NCBI GenBank assembly: GCA_900546455.1
Contig: URCS01000033.1
Coordinates: forward strand, 1-21,990
DNA length: 21,990 nt
From: an uncultured Collinsella sp.
Lineage (GTDB): Bacteria > Actinomycetota > Coriobacteriia > Coriobacteriales > Coriobacteriaceae
Direction of reading: 5' to 3'
The notes below the pieces were generated by a model, which did no database searches, was not told where the DNA came from, and worked only from the letters and a program-made list of their open reading frames with translations. Every line of letters starts with the position of its first letter. Within the stretch, counting starts at the first letter, position 1. The position numbers were made by a program, and so were the translations under genes. Shown piece by piece: positions 7,901-13,899 of this stretch.

Positions 7901-9630
7901 TCCTCCTCGCTCAGCAGTGGGCGCTCCAAGCGCACCAGCTGACAGGCCGTACGAGAGTCCTCGAGCAGGTTGCCGTGGTTGCCCAGGTAGAGCGTGGTCG
8001 AAGTCACCATGTGCTCGCGCAGGGCATCGATCGGAGGATTCGTGACCTGAGCGAACAGCTGATAGAAGTAGTCAAAGAACGAACGAGTCTTCTTGGACAG
8101 GCAGGCCAGCGGCGCGTCGATGCCCATCGAGGCGAGCGGCGCCTTGCCCTGCTGGGCTATGGGACGCACGACCTCGTCGACGTCATCCCAGTGGTAGCCG
8201 AGCTTGGCCATACGCACGGCGGCGGGTACCTCGGCGTCCTCGGCGGGTGTTGCCGCGGCAGGCCTGTCGAGCGCGTCGACGGTCAGCGTCTCTTCGGCGA
8301 TCCAGTCGCGGTAGGGCTTTTCCTTGGCATAGCGGGCACGCAGTTCGTCGTTGTAGATCACACGGCCGCGGGCAAAGTCGACCTCGAGCATCTGGCCCGG
8401 TCCCAAACAGCCGCTCGTCAGGATGTTCTCGGGGCTCACCTCGATGGTGCCCACCTCACTCGCCAGCATAAAGCGGCCGTCACGCGTCACGTAGTAGCGG
8501 GCGGGACGCAGGCCGTTACGGTCGAGGGCGGCACCCAGGGTACGGCCGTCGGTAAAGGCGATGGCCGCCGGGCCATCCCACGGCTCCATAAGCATGGACT
8601 GGTAGGCATCGTAGGCGCGGCGTTCCTCACTCAGGCTGTCGTTGTGGTCCCACGGCTCGGGCAGCAGCATGGACGCGGCACGCGTAAGCGGGCGACCGTT
8701 CATGACCAGGAACTCAAGCACATTGTCCAGAATCGCGGAGTCGGAACCCTCGCGGTTGATGATGGGCATCACGCGCTCAAGATCGTGCTGCAGCACGGGG
8801 CTGTACAGGTTGGGTTCGCGGGCGCGAATCCAGTTGACGTTACCCTTGAGGGTGTTGATCTCGCCGTTGTGGATGATAAAGCGGTTGGGGTGCGCGCGCT
8901 CCCAACTGGGCGTGGTGTTGGTGGAGTAGCGCGAGTGGACGAGCGCCACGGCCGTCTTGACGGCGGCGTCGTTGAGATCGATGAAGAAGCGGCGCATCTG
9001 CGTGGCGACCAGCATGCCCTTGTACACGATGGTGCGCGAACTCATGGAGCACACATAGAAGATCTTGTCGCGCAAGGCGAACTCGGCGTCAGCCTTCTTC
9101 TCGATGGTGCGGCGGCACACGTACAGGCGGCGCTCGAAGGCGTCGCCGGCGGGCGTGTCGTCGGGACGGCCCAGGAAGGCCTGCAAGATGGTGGGCATGC
9201 AGGCGCGGGCCGTCTCGCCCAGGTCGTGCGGGTCGACGGGCACCTCACGCCAAAAGAGCAGCGGCACGCCAGCCTCGGCGCAGCCTTCCTCAAATACGCG
9301 TCGGGCATCCTCTACGCCCTTGTCGTCCTGCGGGAAGAACAGCATGGCCACGCCATAGTCGCCCTCTGCCGGCAGAATCTGGCCGCACTTTTGAGCCTCT
9401 TTACGGAAAAAGTGATGCGGAACCTGGAACAGGATGCCAGCGCCGTCGCCGGTATTCTTCTCGAGTCCCGTGCCGCCGCGGTGCTCCAAGTTGACCAGAA
9501 TGGACAGCGCATCGTCCAGAATCTGGTGATGGCGCTCACCGTTGATATCGGCAAGCGCGCCGATGCCGCATGCATCGTGGTCGAATTCGGGGCGATAAAG
9601 GCCCTGCTGCTGAGCGGAATCTGCCTGCAT
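4933..9630 (-). CDS. gltB: Glutamate synthase, large subunit
   Basis: A 1565-residue protein, normal for bacterial GltB. Residues 1-20 are a short propeptide; Cys21 in DHDACGIGA would become the N-terminal catalytic nucleophile of the class II glutaminase domain (about 21-430). A linker domain follows, then the FMN synthase domain (about 870-1235) with GAMSYGSISKEAHE, NSGEGGEDPRR and HNGGSGAAARDS. The 3Fe-4S cysteines are in CLMQRDCQQDTCPAGIA near residues 1130-1145. The C-terminal GXGXG helix domain (about 1260-1500) includes GDANDYFGKGLSGGEVSV. Ammonia released from glutamine is channelled to the FMN site, where 2-iminoglutarate is reduced. The ATG at 9630 has a strong GGGGAGG SD. It is first in the gltB-gltD operon; the promoter must lie in the 379-bp region shared with gpmA. 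Confidence 0.97.
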   Translation of the reverse strand: MQADSAQQQGLYRPEFDHDACGIGALADINGERHHQILDDALSILVNLEHRGGTGLEKNTGDGAGILFQVPHHFFRKEAQKCGQILPAEGDYGVAMLFFPQDDKGVEDARRVFEEGCAEAGVPLLFWREVPVDPHDLGETARACMPTILQAFLGRPDDTPAGDAFERRLYVCRRTIEKKADAEFALRDKIFYVCSMSSRTIVYKGMLVATQMRRFFIDLNDAAVKTAVALVHSRYSTNTTPSWERAHPNRFIIHNGEINTLKGNVNWIRAREPNLYSPVLQHDLERVMPIINREGSDSAILDNVLEFLVMNGRPLTRAASMLLPEPWDHNDSLSEERRAYDAYQSMLMEPWDGPAAIAFTDGRTLGAALDRNGLRPARYYVTRDGRFMLASEVGTIEVSPENILTSGCLGPGQMLEVDFARGRVIYNDELRARYAKEKPYRDWIAEETLTVDALDRPAAATPAEDAEVPAAVRMAKLGYHWDDVDEVVRPIAQQGKAPLASMGIDAPLACLSKKTRSFFDYFYQLFAQVTNPPIDALREHMVTSTTLYLGNHGNLLEDSRTACQLVRLERPLLSEEEFERICAIDRVGFKTRRFRAVYRRDAGEGALQAALKQLAEDVEAAVRDGVNIVVLSDRAAAGEVPVPSLLAVGCVHNHLIRAGVRTFADIVVECGDAVSPHDFAALVGYSASGIYPYNAHACIRDLAAHGDLDVTAEQGIANYNKAATAGIVSIMSKMGISTVQSYHSAQIFEAVGFTPEFVNAYFAGTVSRVGGMGVEDVEREQNERYDAALAILKSPAPDQLPTLGLTKWRPLGGEDHLINPQTVYLLQTACREDSYDTFKEYSARLHRTGRAVRLRDLLDFNANGRTPVSLDEVEPALNIVRRFNTGAMSYGSISKEAHECMAIAMNRLHGRSNSGEGGEDPRRETPLANGDSKNSAIKQVASARFGVTSRYLCSAFEIQIKMAQGAKPGEGGHLPGKKVYPWIAEVRQSTPGIGLISPPPHHDIYSIEDLAELIFDLKNANPGARVSVKLVSEAGVGTIATGVAKGAADKILISGHNGGSGAAARDSIWHAGLPLELGLAEAQQTLLQNGLRSRVVLEADGKLMDGTDVAVACLLGAEEFGFATMPLISMGCLMQRDCQQDTCPAGIATQNCRLRRGFRGKPEHVEHFMLFVAEQLREVMASLGFRTVDEMVGHPECLRQIEVPGNRKANLLDLSPVLASATCEFGAHIPGADGRHFLPQMAADSELDKTLDSTLFVPYTADARAHLRPIRFRADIANVNRCVGTILGNAVTKAHPEGLPAGSITIDCDGSAGQSFGAFLPRGITLNVCGDANDYFGKGLSGGEVSVRPNPHATYKFDENIIVGNVAFFGATSGRGFINGLAGQRFGVRNSGATVVVEGCGNHGCEYMTGGLALILGEVGQNFAAGMTGGVAYVFDQYGTLDARVNHESVELKAPTADELAQIRKLIQEHVDATQSPRGIKLLYSFETMSKHFVKVIPTEYERVLAIVAAAEAIGKTHAQAEELAFDIVTGRADAADVARFDVAGGVAGAAPTTASFVASTKKEA

Positions 9631-9672
9631 CGCGATCCTCCCCTGGATATTTAGACAGTCAGTTGAATAGGC

Positions 9673-9685
9673 ATACTAGGAGTAT
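9673..9685. promoter_or_regulatory. Small palindrome upstream of gltB
   Basis: ATACT-AGG-AGTAT is a perfect 5-bp inverted repeat about 45 bp before the gltB start, and a 10-bp palindrome GTTTCGAAAC sits further up at 9711-9720. Either could be an operator for gltBD control, but both are short enough to be chance. I could not fix a convincing -35/-10 pair for gltB. Confidence 0.25.
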
Positions 9686-9744
9686 CGCCGGCCCGTTGTG
9701 TTTCCCGCCCGTTTCGAAACAATCGCGTAACGCGCGCCCTACGA

Positions 9745-9798
9745 GTGGACACCGCCGACCTCAAGGACAACGACAAGGGCCCCAAGTTCGACCTGTAA
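9745..9798 (+). pseudogene. Possible 3' remnant of an unidentified gene
   Basis: Reading in frame to the TAA at 9796-9798 gives VDTADLKDNDKGPKFDL, which looks like a genuine charged C-terminal tail with GC-rich codon use, while nothing upstream in frame looks like a gene start. The frame upstream stays open towards about 9655 but its residues (Arg/Val rich) look non-coding. It could be a leftover tail after deletion or a chance string; no family is recognised. Confidence 0.2.
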
Positions 9799-9815
9799 AC
9801 TCACCACTTCAAACA

Positions 9816-9870
9816 TCTCAATCTGTAACAGTAAGATCCAATTTCCATCCCTAGTTGTTACAGATCAAGA
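9816..9870. repeat. Family A palindromic repeat, single unit
   Basis: Left arm TCTCAATCTGTAACA (9816-9830), 25-bp interior, right arm TGTTACAGATCAAGA (9856-9870); the total is again exactly 55 bp. Two outer pairs of the stem are mismatched. It lies between the divergent gltB and gpmA genes, 58 bp before the candidate gpmA -35 box. It shows that the 55-bp unit can occur alone; the sequence just to its right (CATTTCAGCAATCCCCTTT) still resembles the spacers seen inside arrays. Confidence 0.92.
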
Positions 9871-9928
9871 CATTTCAGCAATCCCCTTTCACCATCCTAT
9901 TCAAATACAACAATTTTGTTAGTCTTGG

Positions 9929-9957
9929 TTAACTTTTGAGCCTAAAACGGGTATCCT
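9929..9957 (+). promoter_or_regulatory. Candidate gpmA promoter
   Basis: TTAACT (9929-9934) and TATCCT (9952-9957), separated by 17 bp, each match the sigma-70 consensus at four of six positions. The region upstream is AT-rich. It would give a leader of roughly 45 bases before the gpmA ATG. Confidence 0.45.
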
Positions 9958-10009
9958 TTGCGGCGTCAAGCAAACGGCACGCATGCCGTGCCACATTAAG
10001 GAGGCCCCT

Positions 10010-10783
10010 ATGGCAAACCAGACAGACCGGCAGACGATCCAACTCGTCCTTATCCGCCACGGAGAGTCGGAGTGGAACAGACTCAACCTGTTCACCGGCT
10101 GGACCGACGTAGAACTCACCGACACGGGCCGCGAAGAAGCCGCCGCAGGCGGCCGCGCCCTCAAAGAAGCCGGTTTCGACTTTGACGTCTGCTACACTTC
10201 GCGCCTCAAGCGCGCGATTCACACCCTCAACATCGTGCTCGGCCAGATGGATCGCGAGTGGCTGCCCGTCATCAAATCCTGGAAGCTCAACGAGCGCCAC
10301 TACGGAGCGTTGCAGGGTCTCAACAAGGCCGATGCCGCAGCGGAGCACGGCGACGAGCAGGTGCTCATCTGGCGCCGCTCCTTCGATGTCTGCCCGCCGG
10401 CGCTCGAGCCGGGCGACAATCGCGATCCCCACACCCAGGAGCAATACCGTGATGTCGCGCCCGATCAGCTGCCCTATACCGAGTGCCTCAAGGACACGAT
10501 AGCCCGCGCCTGGCCTTATTTCGAAGACGAGATTCGCCCCCAGATGCTCGCCGGCAAGCGCGTACTCATCGCCGCACACGGCAACTCCCTGCGCTCACTC
10601 GTCATGAAGCTCGAGCACCTCACGCCCGAGGAGATCCTCAAGGTCAACATCCCCACCGGCGTGCCGCTCGTTTACACCTTCGACACCGATTTCAACGTCC
10701 TCGACAAGCGCTACATCGGCGATCCGGCGACCATCGCCGCCAAGATCGACGCCGTGGCCAATCAGGGCAAAGCGCACAAGTAG
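10010..10783 (+). CDS. gpmA: 2,3-bisphosphoglycerate-dependent phosphoglycerate mutase
   Basis: A 257-residue cofactor-dependent mutase that interconverts 3- and 2-phosphoglycerate in glycolysis via a phosphohistidine intermediate. LIRHGESEWN contains the phospho-accepting His17; ERHYGALQG contains the proton-donor Glu95; AAHGNSLR carries the second catalytic His190. YTSRLKRAIHT and the NIPTGVPLVY segment near the C-terminus are typical of GpmA rather than of the broader phosphatase group. The ATG at 10010 is chosen because AAGGAGG ends 5-6 bases upstream; an in-frame ATG at 9983 has no SD. The gene is followed after 75 bp by mntH on the same strand. Confidence 0.96.
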   Translation: MANQTDRQTIQLVLIRHGESEWNRLNLFTGWTDVELTDTGREEAAAGGRALKEAGFDFDVCYTSRLKRAIHTLNIVLGQMDREWLPVIKSWKLNERHYGALQGLNKADAAAEHGDEQVLIWRRSFDVCPPALEPGDNRDPHTQEQYRDVAPDQLPYTECLKDTIARAWPYFEDEIRPQMLAGKRVLIAAHGNSLRSLVMKLEHLTPEEILKVNIPTGVPLVYTFDTDFNVLDKRYIGDPATIAAKIDAVANQGKAHK

Positions 10784-10800
10784 CCTCAACCCAAACCCAG

Positions 10801-10837
10801 GGCGCGGCGCCGCGCAACCCAAGTGCAGTGCCGCGCC
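10801..10837 (+). other. GC-rich inverted repeat between gpmA and mntH
   Basis: GGCGCGGC (10801-10808) can pair with GCCGCGCC (10830-10837); the left part GGCGCGGCGCCGCGC also folds on itself. No T-tract follows, so termination is doubtful; it may only attenuate or may lie within a gpmA-mntH transcript. Confidence 0.3.
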
Positions 10838-10858
10838 GCCCCAACGTAGGAATCAGCC

Positions 10859-12115
10859 ATGCTCAACCATCTCAAACAACACTTTGGCTCGCACCGCACC
10901 GGCGGTCACGGAGGCCTAGACATTGCACGGCATATCGGCCCCGGGCTTCTCGTGACCGTCGGCTTTATCGATCCGGGCAACTGGGCCTCCAACATGGCCG
11001 CCGGCTCGCAGTTTGGCTACGCGCTGCTGTGGATCGTCACGCTGTCCACGATCATGCTCATCGTGCTGCAGCACAACGCGGCGCACTTGGGCATCGCCAC
11101 GGGCGCCTGCCTTGCCGAGGCCACGACCCGCTTTCTCCCCCGCTTCGTTGGGCGCACGGTGCTCGCCAGTGCCTACCTCGCGACCATCGCCACCGCCATG
11201 GCCGAGATCCTGGGCGGCGCGATTGCGCTCCAGATGCTCTTTGGACTGCCCGTGCGTGCCGGCTGCGTCATCGTGGCAGCAGTATCGATGGCGATGCTCA
11301 TGACGAGCTCCTACAAGCGTGCCGAGCGCTGGATTATCGCCTTCGTAGGCGTGGTAGGACTCTCGTTTTTGGCCGAGCTTGCACTAGTCAAGGTCGACTG
11401 GCCGCAAGCCGCCGCAAGCTGGATCACGCCCAGTATGCCCACTGGCTCTGCCGCGATTATCGTGAGTGTCCTGGGTGCGGTCGTTATGCCCCACAACCTC
11501 TTTCTACACTCCGAGGTCATCCAATCCATGCACTTCGAAGGCCAAGGCAAGCAGGTTATCGAGGAACGTCTGCGCTACGAGCTCTTCGACACGCTCTTTT
11601 CGATGGGCGTGGGCTGGGCAATCAACTCGGCCATGGTCATCCTGGCCGCAACGACCTTCTTTGCGCACGGCATGGTCGTAGACGACCTCGCCGTCGCAGC
11701 GGACACGCTCTCCCCCATTCTGGGCCCAGCAAGCTCGACAATCTTTGCGGTGGCGCTGCTGTTTGCGGGCCTCTCGAGTAGTGTGACGGCAGGCATGGCG
11801 GCAGGCACCATCACCGCGGGCATGTTCGACGAGGAATACGACATCCACGACCGGCACTCATCGATTGGAGTGGCGGTCTGTTTCGTCGGCGCAGTGACGG
11901 CGTGCCTGGTCGTCCCAAATCCTTTTGAAGGTCTCATCTGGAGTCAGGCACTGCTGTCGCTTCAGCTACCGATTACGGTCTTTGTGCTCATACGGCTCAC
12001 CAGTTCACCCCGCGTTATGGGCAAATACGCCAATTCGCGCCCGCTCAACGCGCTGCTCGTAGGGATTGGTGCCATCGTGACGATTCTCGATGTCGTATTG
12101 TTGACAGGGATGTAA
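10859..12115 (+). CDS. mntH: Nramp-family divalent metal (Mn2+/Fe2+) transporter
   Basis: A 418-residue integral membrane protein of the LeuT fold, about 11 helices, importing Mn2+ or Fe2+ with protons. The metal site is visible: DPGN in the first helix (D38, N41, within GFIDPGNWASN) and VVMPHNLFLHS in helix 6 (M210, H212). The metal-selecting methionine of helix 6 is present, as in true transition-metal transporters and unlike the Mg2+-transporting relatives. The short cytosolic N-terminus is basic and His-containing. The ATG at 10859 has a modest TAGGA SD. No DtxR/MntR-like box was recognised in the 75-bp upstream gap, so read-through from gpmA is possible. Downstream lies a convergent region with family A repeats. 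Confidence 0.94.
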   Translation: MLNHLKQHFGSHRTGGHGGLDIARHIGPGLLVTVGFIDPGNWASNMAAGSQFGYALLWIVTLSTIMLIVLQHNAAHLGIATGACLAEATTRFLPRFVGRTVLASAYLATIATAMAEILGGAIALQMLFGLPVRAGCVIVAAVSMAMLMTSSYKRAERWIIAFVGVVGLSFLAELALVKVDWPQAAASWITPSMPTGSAAIIVSVLGAVVMPHNLFLHSEVIQSMHFEGQGKQVIEERLRYELFDTLFSMGVGWAINSAMVILAATTFFAHGMVVDDLAVAADTLSPILGPASSTIFAVALLFAGLSSSVTAGMAAGTITAGMFDEEYDIHDRHSSIGVAVCFVGAVTACLVVPNPFEGLIWSQALLSLQLPITVFVLIRLTSSPRVMGKYANSRPLNALLVGIGAIVTILDVVLLTGM

Positions 12116-12143
12116 TGGGACGGGGCACCTACCCAGGCAAACG

Positions 12144-12358
12144 TCTCGATCTGTAACATCTAGACCCGCTTTTGATGTCTAGATGTTACAGATCGAGATC
12201 ATTCCGAAGGACAGCTCCGTTTGTCTCAATCTGTAACAAGTGGACCCAATTTCCACCGTTAGATGTTACAGGTTGAGACCTTCTGCCGGACGGTTTTGGT
12301 TTGTCTCGATCTGTAACAGGAAGACCCGTTTTGAGCCGTTAGACGTTACAGATTAAGA
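12144..12358. repeat. Family A palindromic repeat array 3 (three 55-bp units)
   Basis: Units at 12144-12198, 12224-12278 and 12304-12358, each 55 bp, with spacers of 25 and 25 bp (80-bp period). Left arms are TCTCGATCTGTAACA, TCTCAATCTGTAACA and TCTCGATCTGTAACA; right arms TGTTACAGATCGAGA, TGTTACAGGTTGAGA and CGTTACAGATTAAGA. In the first unit the pairing continues into the interior (TCTAGAC with GTCTAGA), giving a perfect 22-bp stem and an 11-base loop. The array lies in the convergent gap between the mntH stop and the rubredoxin terminator. Confidence 0.94.
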
Positions 12359-12426
12359 CAAAAGGTCGGCCGGACTCACAACAGACAGGATCGGCCAACA
12401 GCAACCGTGATCCCTTGGGGGCGGAG

Positions 12427-12464
12427 AAAAAGGGTCCCGGCCGGGATATCCGACCGGGACCCTT
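12427..12464 (-). terminator. Rho-independent terminator of the rubredoxin gene
   Basis: AAGGGTCCCGG (12430-12440) and CCGGGACCCTT (12454-12464) are perfect 11-bp inverted arms around 13 bases. Read on the minus strand the stem runs straight into TTTTT (12431-12427). It lies about 40 bp after the rubredoxin stop. On the plus strand there is no T-run, so it is directional. Confidence 0.88.
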
Positions 12465-12504
12465 GGACAGAGCTATATGTTGCCGTGAGCCGCGTGCCGA
12501 CGAG

Positions 12505-12648
12505 CTACTCCTCGACGAGCTCAAACTGATCGGGACCGACGCCGCAGACCGGGCACACGTAGTCCTCGGGCAGCTCGGGCGTGTCGACCTCAACCTCGTA
12601 GCCACAAACGATGCACACGAACTTATACGTCTTCTTCTCCTCAGCCAT
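12505..12648 (-). CDS. Rubredoxin
   Basis: A 47-residue one-iron electron carrier. The four iron ligands are in FVCIVCGYEVE (C12, C15) and YVCPVCGVGPDQFE (C32, C35), the standard two CxxC-G knuckles; the acidic tail and PEDYVCPVCG segment are typical. It is shorter than the usual 52-54 residues, the region between the knuckles being compressed. The ATG at 12648 has an AGGAG SD. It has its own promoter and terminator, and its neighbour upstream is a flavin reductase, with which it likely forms an electron chain (NAD(P)H to flavin to rubredoxin to an O2-, NO- or peroxide-reducing partner encoded elsewhere). Gene too short to be caught by many callers. Confidence 0.95.
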   Translation of the reverse strand: MAEEKKTYKFVCIVCGYEVEVDTPELPEDYVCPVCGVGPDQFELVEE

Positions 12649-12692
12649 GATGTTCTCCTCTCGAACGCGACTGGTGATGTACTTCGCTTATT

Positions 12693-12720
12693 AGTATATG
12701 TTATCAATAATATAATGCAA
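12693..12720 (-). promoter_or_regulatory. Rubredoxin promoter with Fur/PerR-like element
   Basis: On the minus strand TTGCAT (complement of 12715-12720), 16 bp, TATACT (complement of 12693-12698) is a good sigma-70 promoter. The spacer contains TTATATTATTGATAA (complement of 12701-12715), which matches the Bacillus PerR box TTATAATnATTATAA at 11 of 14 positions by my hand alignment. The surrounding 40 bp is strikingly AT-rich for this genome. A peroxide- or iron-responsive repressor is plausible; the regulator is not in the window. Confidence 0.6.
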
Positions 12721-12737
12721 GTACTTTTAGAACATTT

Positions 12738-13241
12738 CTAGCCTTGATACGAGGACGCCTTCGGAGGCGTCTTGCCCTTCAGGACCTTATGGTAGTAATC
12801 GTAGGTGAGCGGCGTCTCGTCACTCAAGCGCTCGGCATCCTCGACCTCGCCGATAAACAGCAGATGCGTGCCAACATCCACAGTGTCGATCAAATGGCAG
12901 CTAAACAGGGCCGCCGCGTGCTCGGGCACATAGGGCATGCCCAGAGCCGTCTCGCGGGTCTCGTATTTGGCAAACTTGTCATAATCGCTGCTGGTGCGGA
13001 ACCCAAAGTTACCGATGTAGAGCATATCGGCGGTCTGATCGATCACGGTCAGCGCAAACGCTTTGGCCGAAGCGATGACGCCCGAGGTGACGTTGCCCTT
13101 GTTCACGGCAACCGAAATGCGCGGCGGCATGGACGTCACCTGCACCGCAGTGTTGATGACGCAGCCGGCACGCAGCCCGTCTGCCGCGGCGCTCACCACG
13201 TACAGACCGCTCGGCATGGTAAAGAACGCAGTTTTGTCCAT
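12738..13241 (-). CDS. Flavin reductase family protein (Hrb-like flavin domain)
   Basis: A 167-residue FMN-binding split-barrel protein. MDKTAFFTMPSGLYVVSA, TSMPPRISVAVNKGN, YIGNFGFRTSSDYDKF and DVGTHLLFIGEVEDAE, and the tail LTYDYYHKVLKGKTPPKA, match the N-terminal flavin reductase part of the high-molecular-weight rubredoxin (Hrb) of Moorella and relatives, which takes electrons from NAD(P)H and reduces flavodiiron protein FprA. In Hrb a rubredoxin domain follows directly; here rubredoxin is the next gene, 89 bp downstream. The ATG at 13241 has a GGGGAG SD; an in-frame extension upstream to 13478 would read through the smpB terminator and lacks an SD. Confidence 0.88.
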   Translation of the reverse strand: MDKTAFFTMPSGLYVVSAAADGLRAGCVINTAVQVTSMPPRISVAVNKGNVTSGVIASAKAFALTVIDQTADMLYIGNFGFRTSSDYDKFAKYETRETALGMPYVPEHAAALFSCHLIDTVDVGTHLLFIGEVEDAERLSDETPLTYDYYHKVLKGKTPPKASSYQG

Positions 13242-13292
13242 AACGATCACTCCCCTAGCTCGGGTTGGAACCTCATGGATGTATGTACCCAC

Positions 13293-13326
13293 AAAAAAGG
13301 CAGCGCCCATAACGGACGCCGCCTTT
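13293..13326 (-). terminator. Rho-independent terminator after smpB
   Basis: On the minus strand AAAGGCGGCG pairs with CGCTGCCTTT (one G-U pair, 10-bp stem) around 11 bases, and the stem ends in a run of six T. It lies about 100 bp after the smpB stop and 50 bp before the flavin reductase start. Confidence 0.85.
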
Positions 13327-13374
13327 GAGACATATGTGTCAGAACAGTAAGAAAGATGAGACAGCTGAAGTCGA

Positions 13375-13409
13375 GGTGGGACAAAGTTATCAGTAGTTTT
13401 TGTCCCACC
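13375..13409. repeat. REP-like palindrome with GGTGGGACAAA arms
   Basis: GGTGGGACAAA (13375-13385) and TTTGTCCCACC (13399-13409) are perfect 11-bp arms around 13 bases. There is no T-run on either strand directly after the stem, and a bona fide terminator lies just downstream, so this is more likely an interspersed palindrome. Its GGGACA core recurs in the hairpins at 3354-3393, 15768-15937 and 17740-17778. Confidence 0.65.
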
Positions 13410-13428
13410 GTCCCTGCAGGTCGAGCGC

Positions 13429-13899
13429 CTAGCGGTTGCGTTCCTTAAGGGCGCGGTCGATCTCGCGTTGGACATCACGCTTGGCCATGTCCTCGCGCTT
13501 GTCGTAGAGCTTCTTGCCGCGACCCAGGCCCAGCAGCAGTTTTACGCGACCGTCGGTATTAAAGTAGAGCTCCAACGGAACCAGCGCATAACCACGGTTG
13601 CGAAGTTTGCCGTCAAGAAAGTCGATCTCCTTGCGGTGCAGCAGCAGACGGCGCCGACGGTCGGGATCGCGATTCCACACGCCACCATGGCTATAAGGGT
13701 GGATATGCAGGCCGACGAGCCAGCACTCCCCGCCACGAATCAGTGCAAAGGTATCGGTAATCTGGCACGCGCGCTCGCGAATCGACTTGACCTCGGTACC
13801 GCTCAGCTCAATACCGCACTCAAACGTCTCATCGATAAAGTACTCGTGATGTGCCGAGCGATTCTTGGAAATGAGCTTGCGCTCGCGCTTACTGGGCAT
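13429..13899 (-). CDS. smpB: SsrA-binding protein SmpB
   Basis: A 156-residue tmRNA-binding protein that delivers tmRNA to stalled ribosomes in trans-translation. Diagnostic motifs are HHEYFIDETFECGIELSGTE, VKSIRERAC, the central YALVPLELYF and LLLGLGRGKKLYDKRED, ending in the basic helical tail RDVQREIDRALKERNR that enters the decoding site. The ATG at 13899 has an AAGGAGG SD lying inside the upstream TPR gene and overlaps it by 11 bp, implying coupled translation. Its functional partner RNase R is encoded 4 kb upstream on the same strand. No tmRNA gene (ssrA) was found in the window. Confidence 0.97.
   Translation of the reverse strand: MPSKRERKLISKNRSAHHEYFIDETFECGIELSGTEVKSIRERACQITDTFALIRGGECWLVGLHIHPYSHGGVWNRDPDRRRRLLLHRKEIDFLDGKLRNRGYALVPLELYFNTDGRVKLLLGLGRGKKLYDKREDMAKRDVQREIDRALKERNR

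Noticed and set aside
4645..9654. A 1669-codon open frame on the plus strand opposite gltB-gltD
   Set aside because: It is the antisense shadow of two certain genes in GC-rich DNA; its translation is His/Arg/Ala rich, lacks an SD and matches no family.
10483..11781. A 432-codon plus-strand frame across gpmA and mntH
   Set aside because: Out of frame with two well-supported genes; Arg/His-rich shadow translation.
12144..12358. Family A units as Rho-independent terminators for mntH
   Set aside because: No T-run follows the stems on either strand and the same units occur upstream of genes.
13242..13478. N-terminal extension of the flavin reductase to 13478
   Set aside because: It would span the smpB terminator and a palindrome, lacks an SD, and the ATG at 13241 has a good SD and matches family N-termini.
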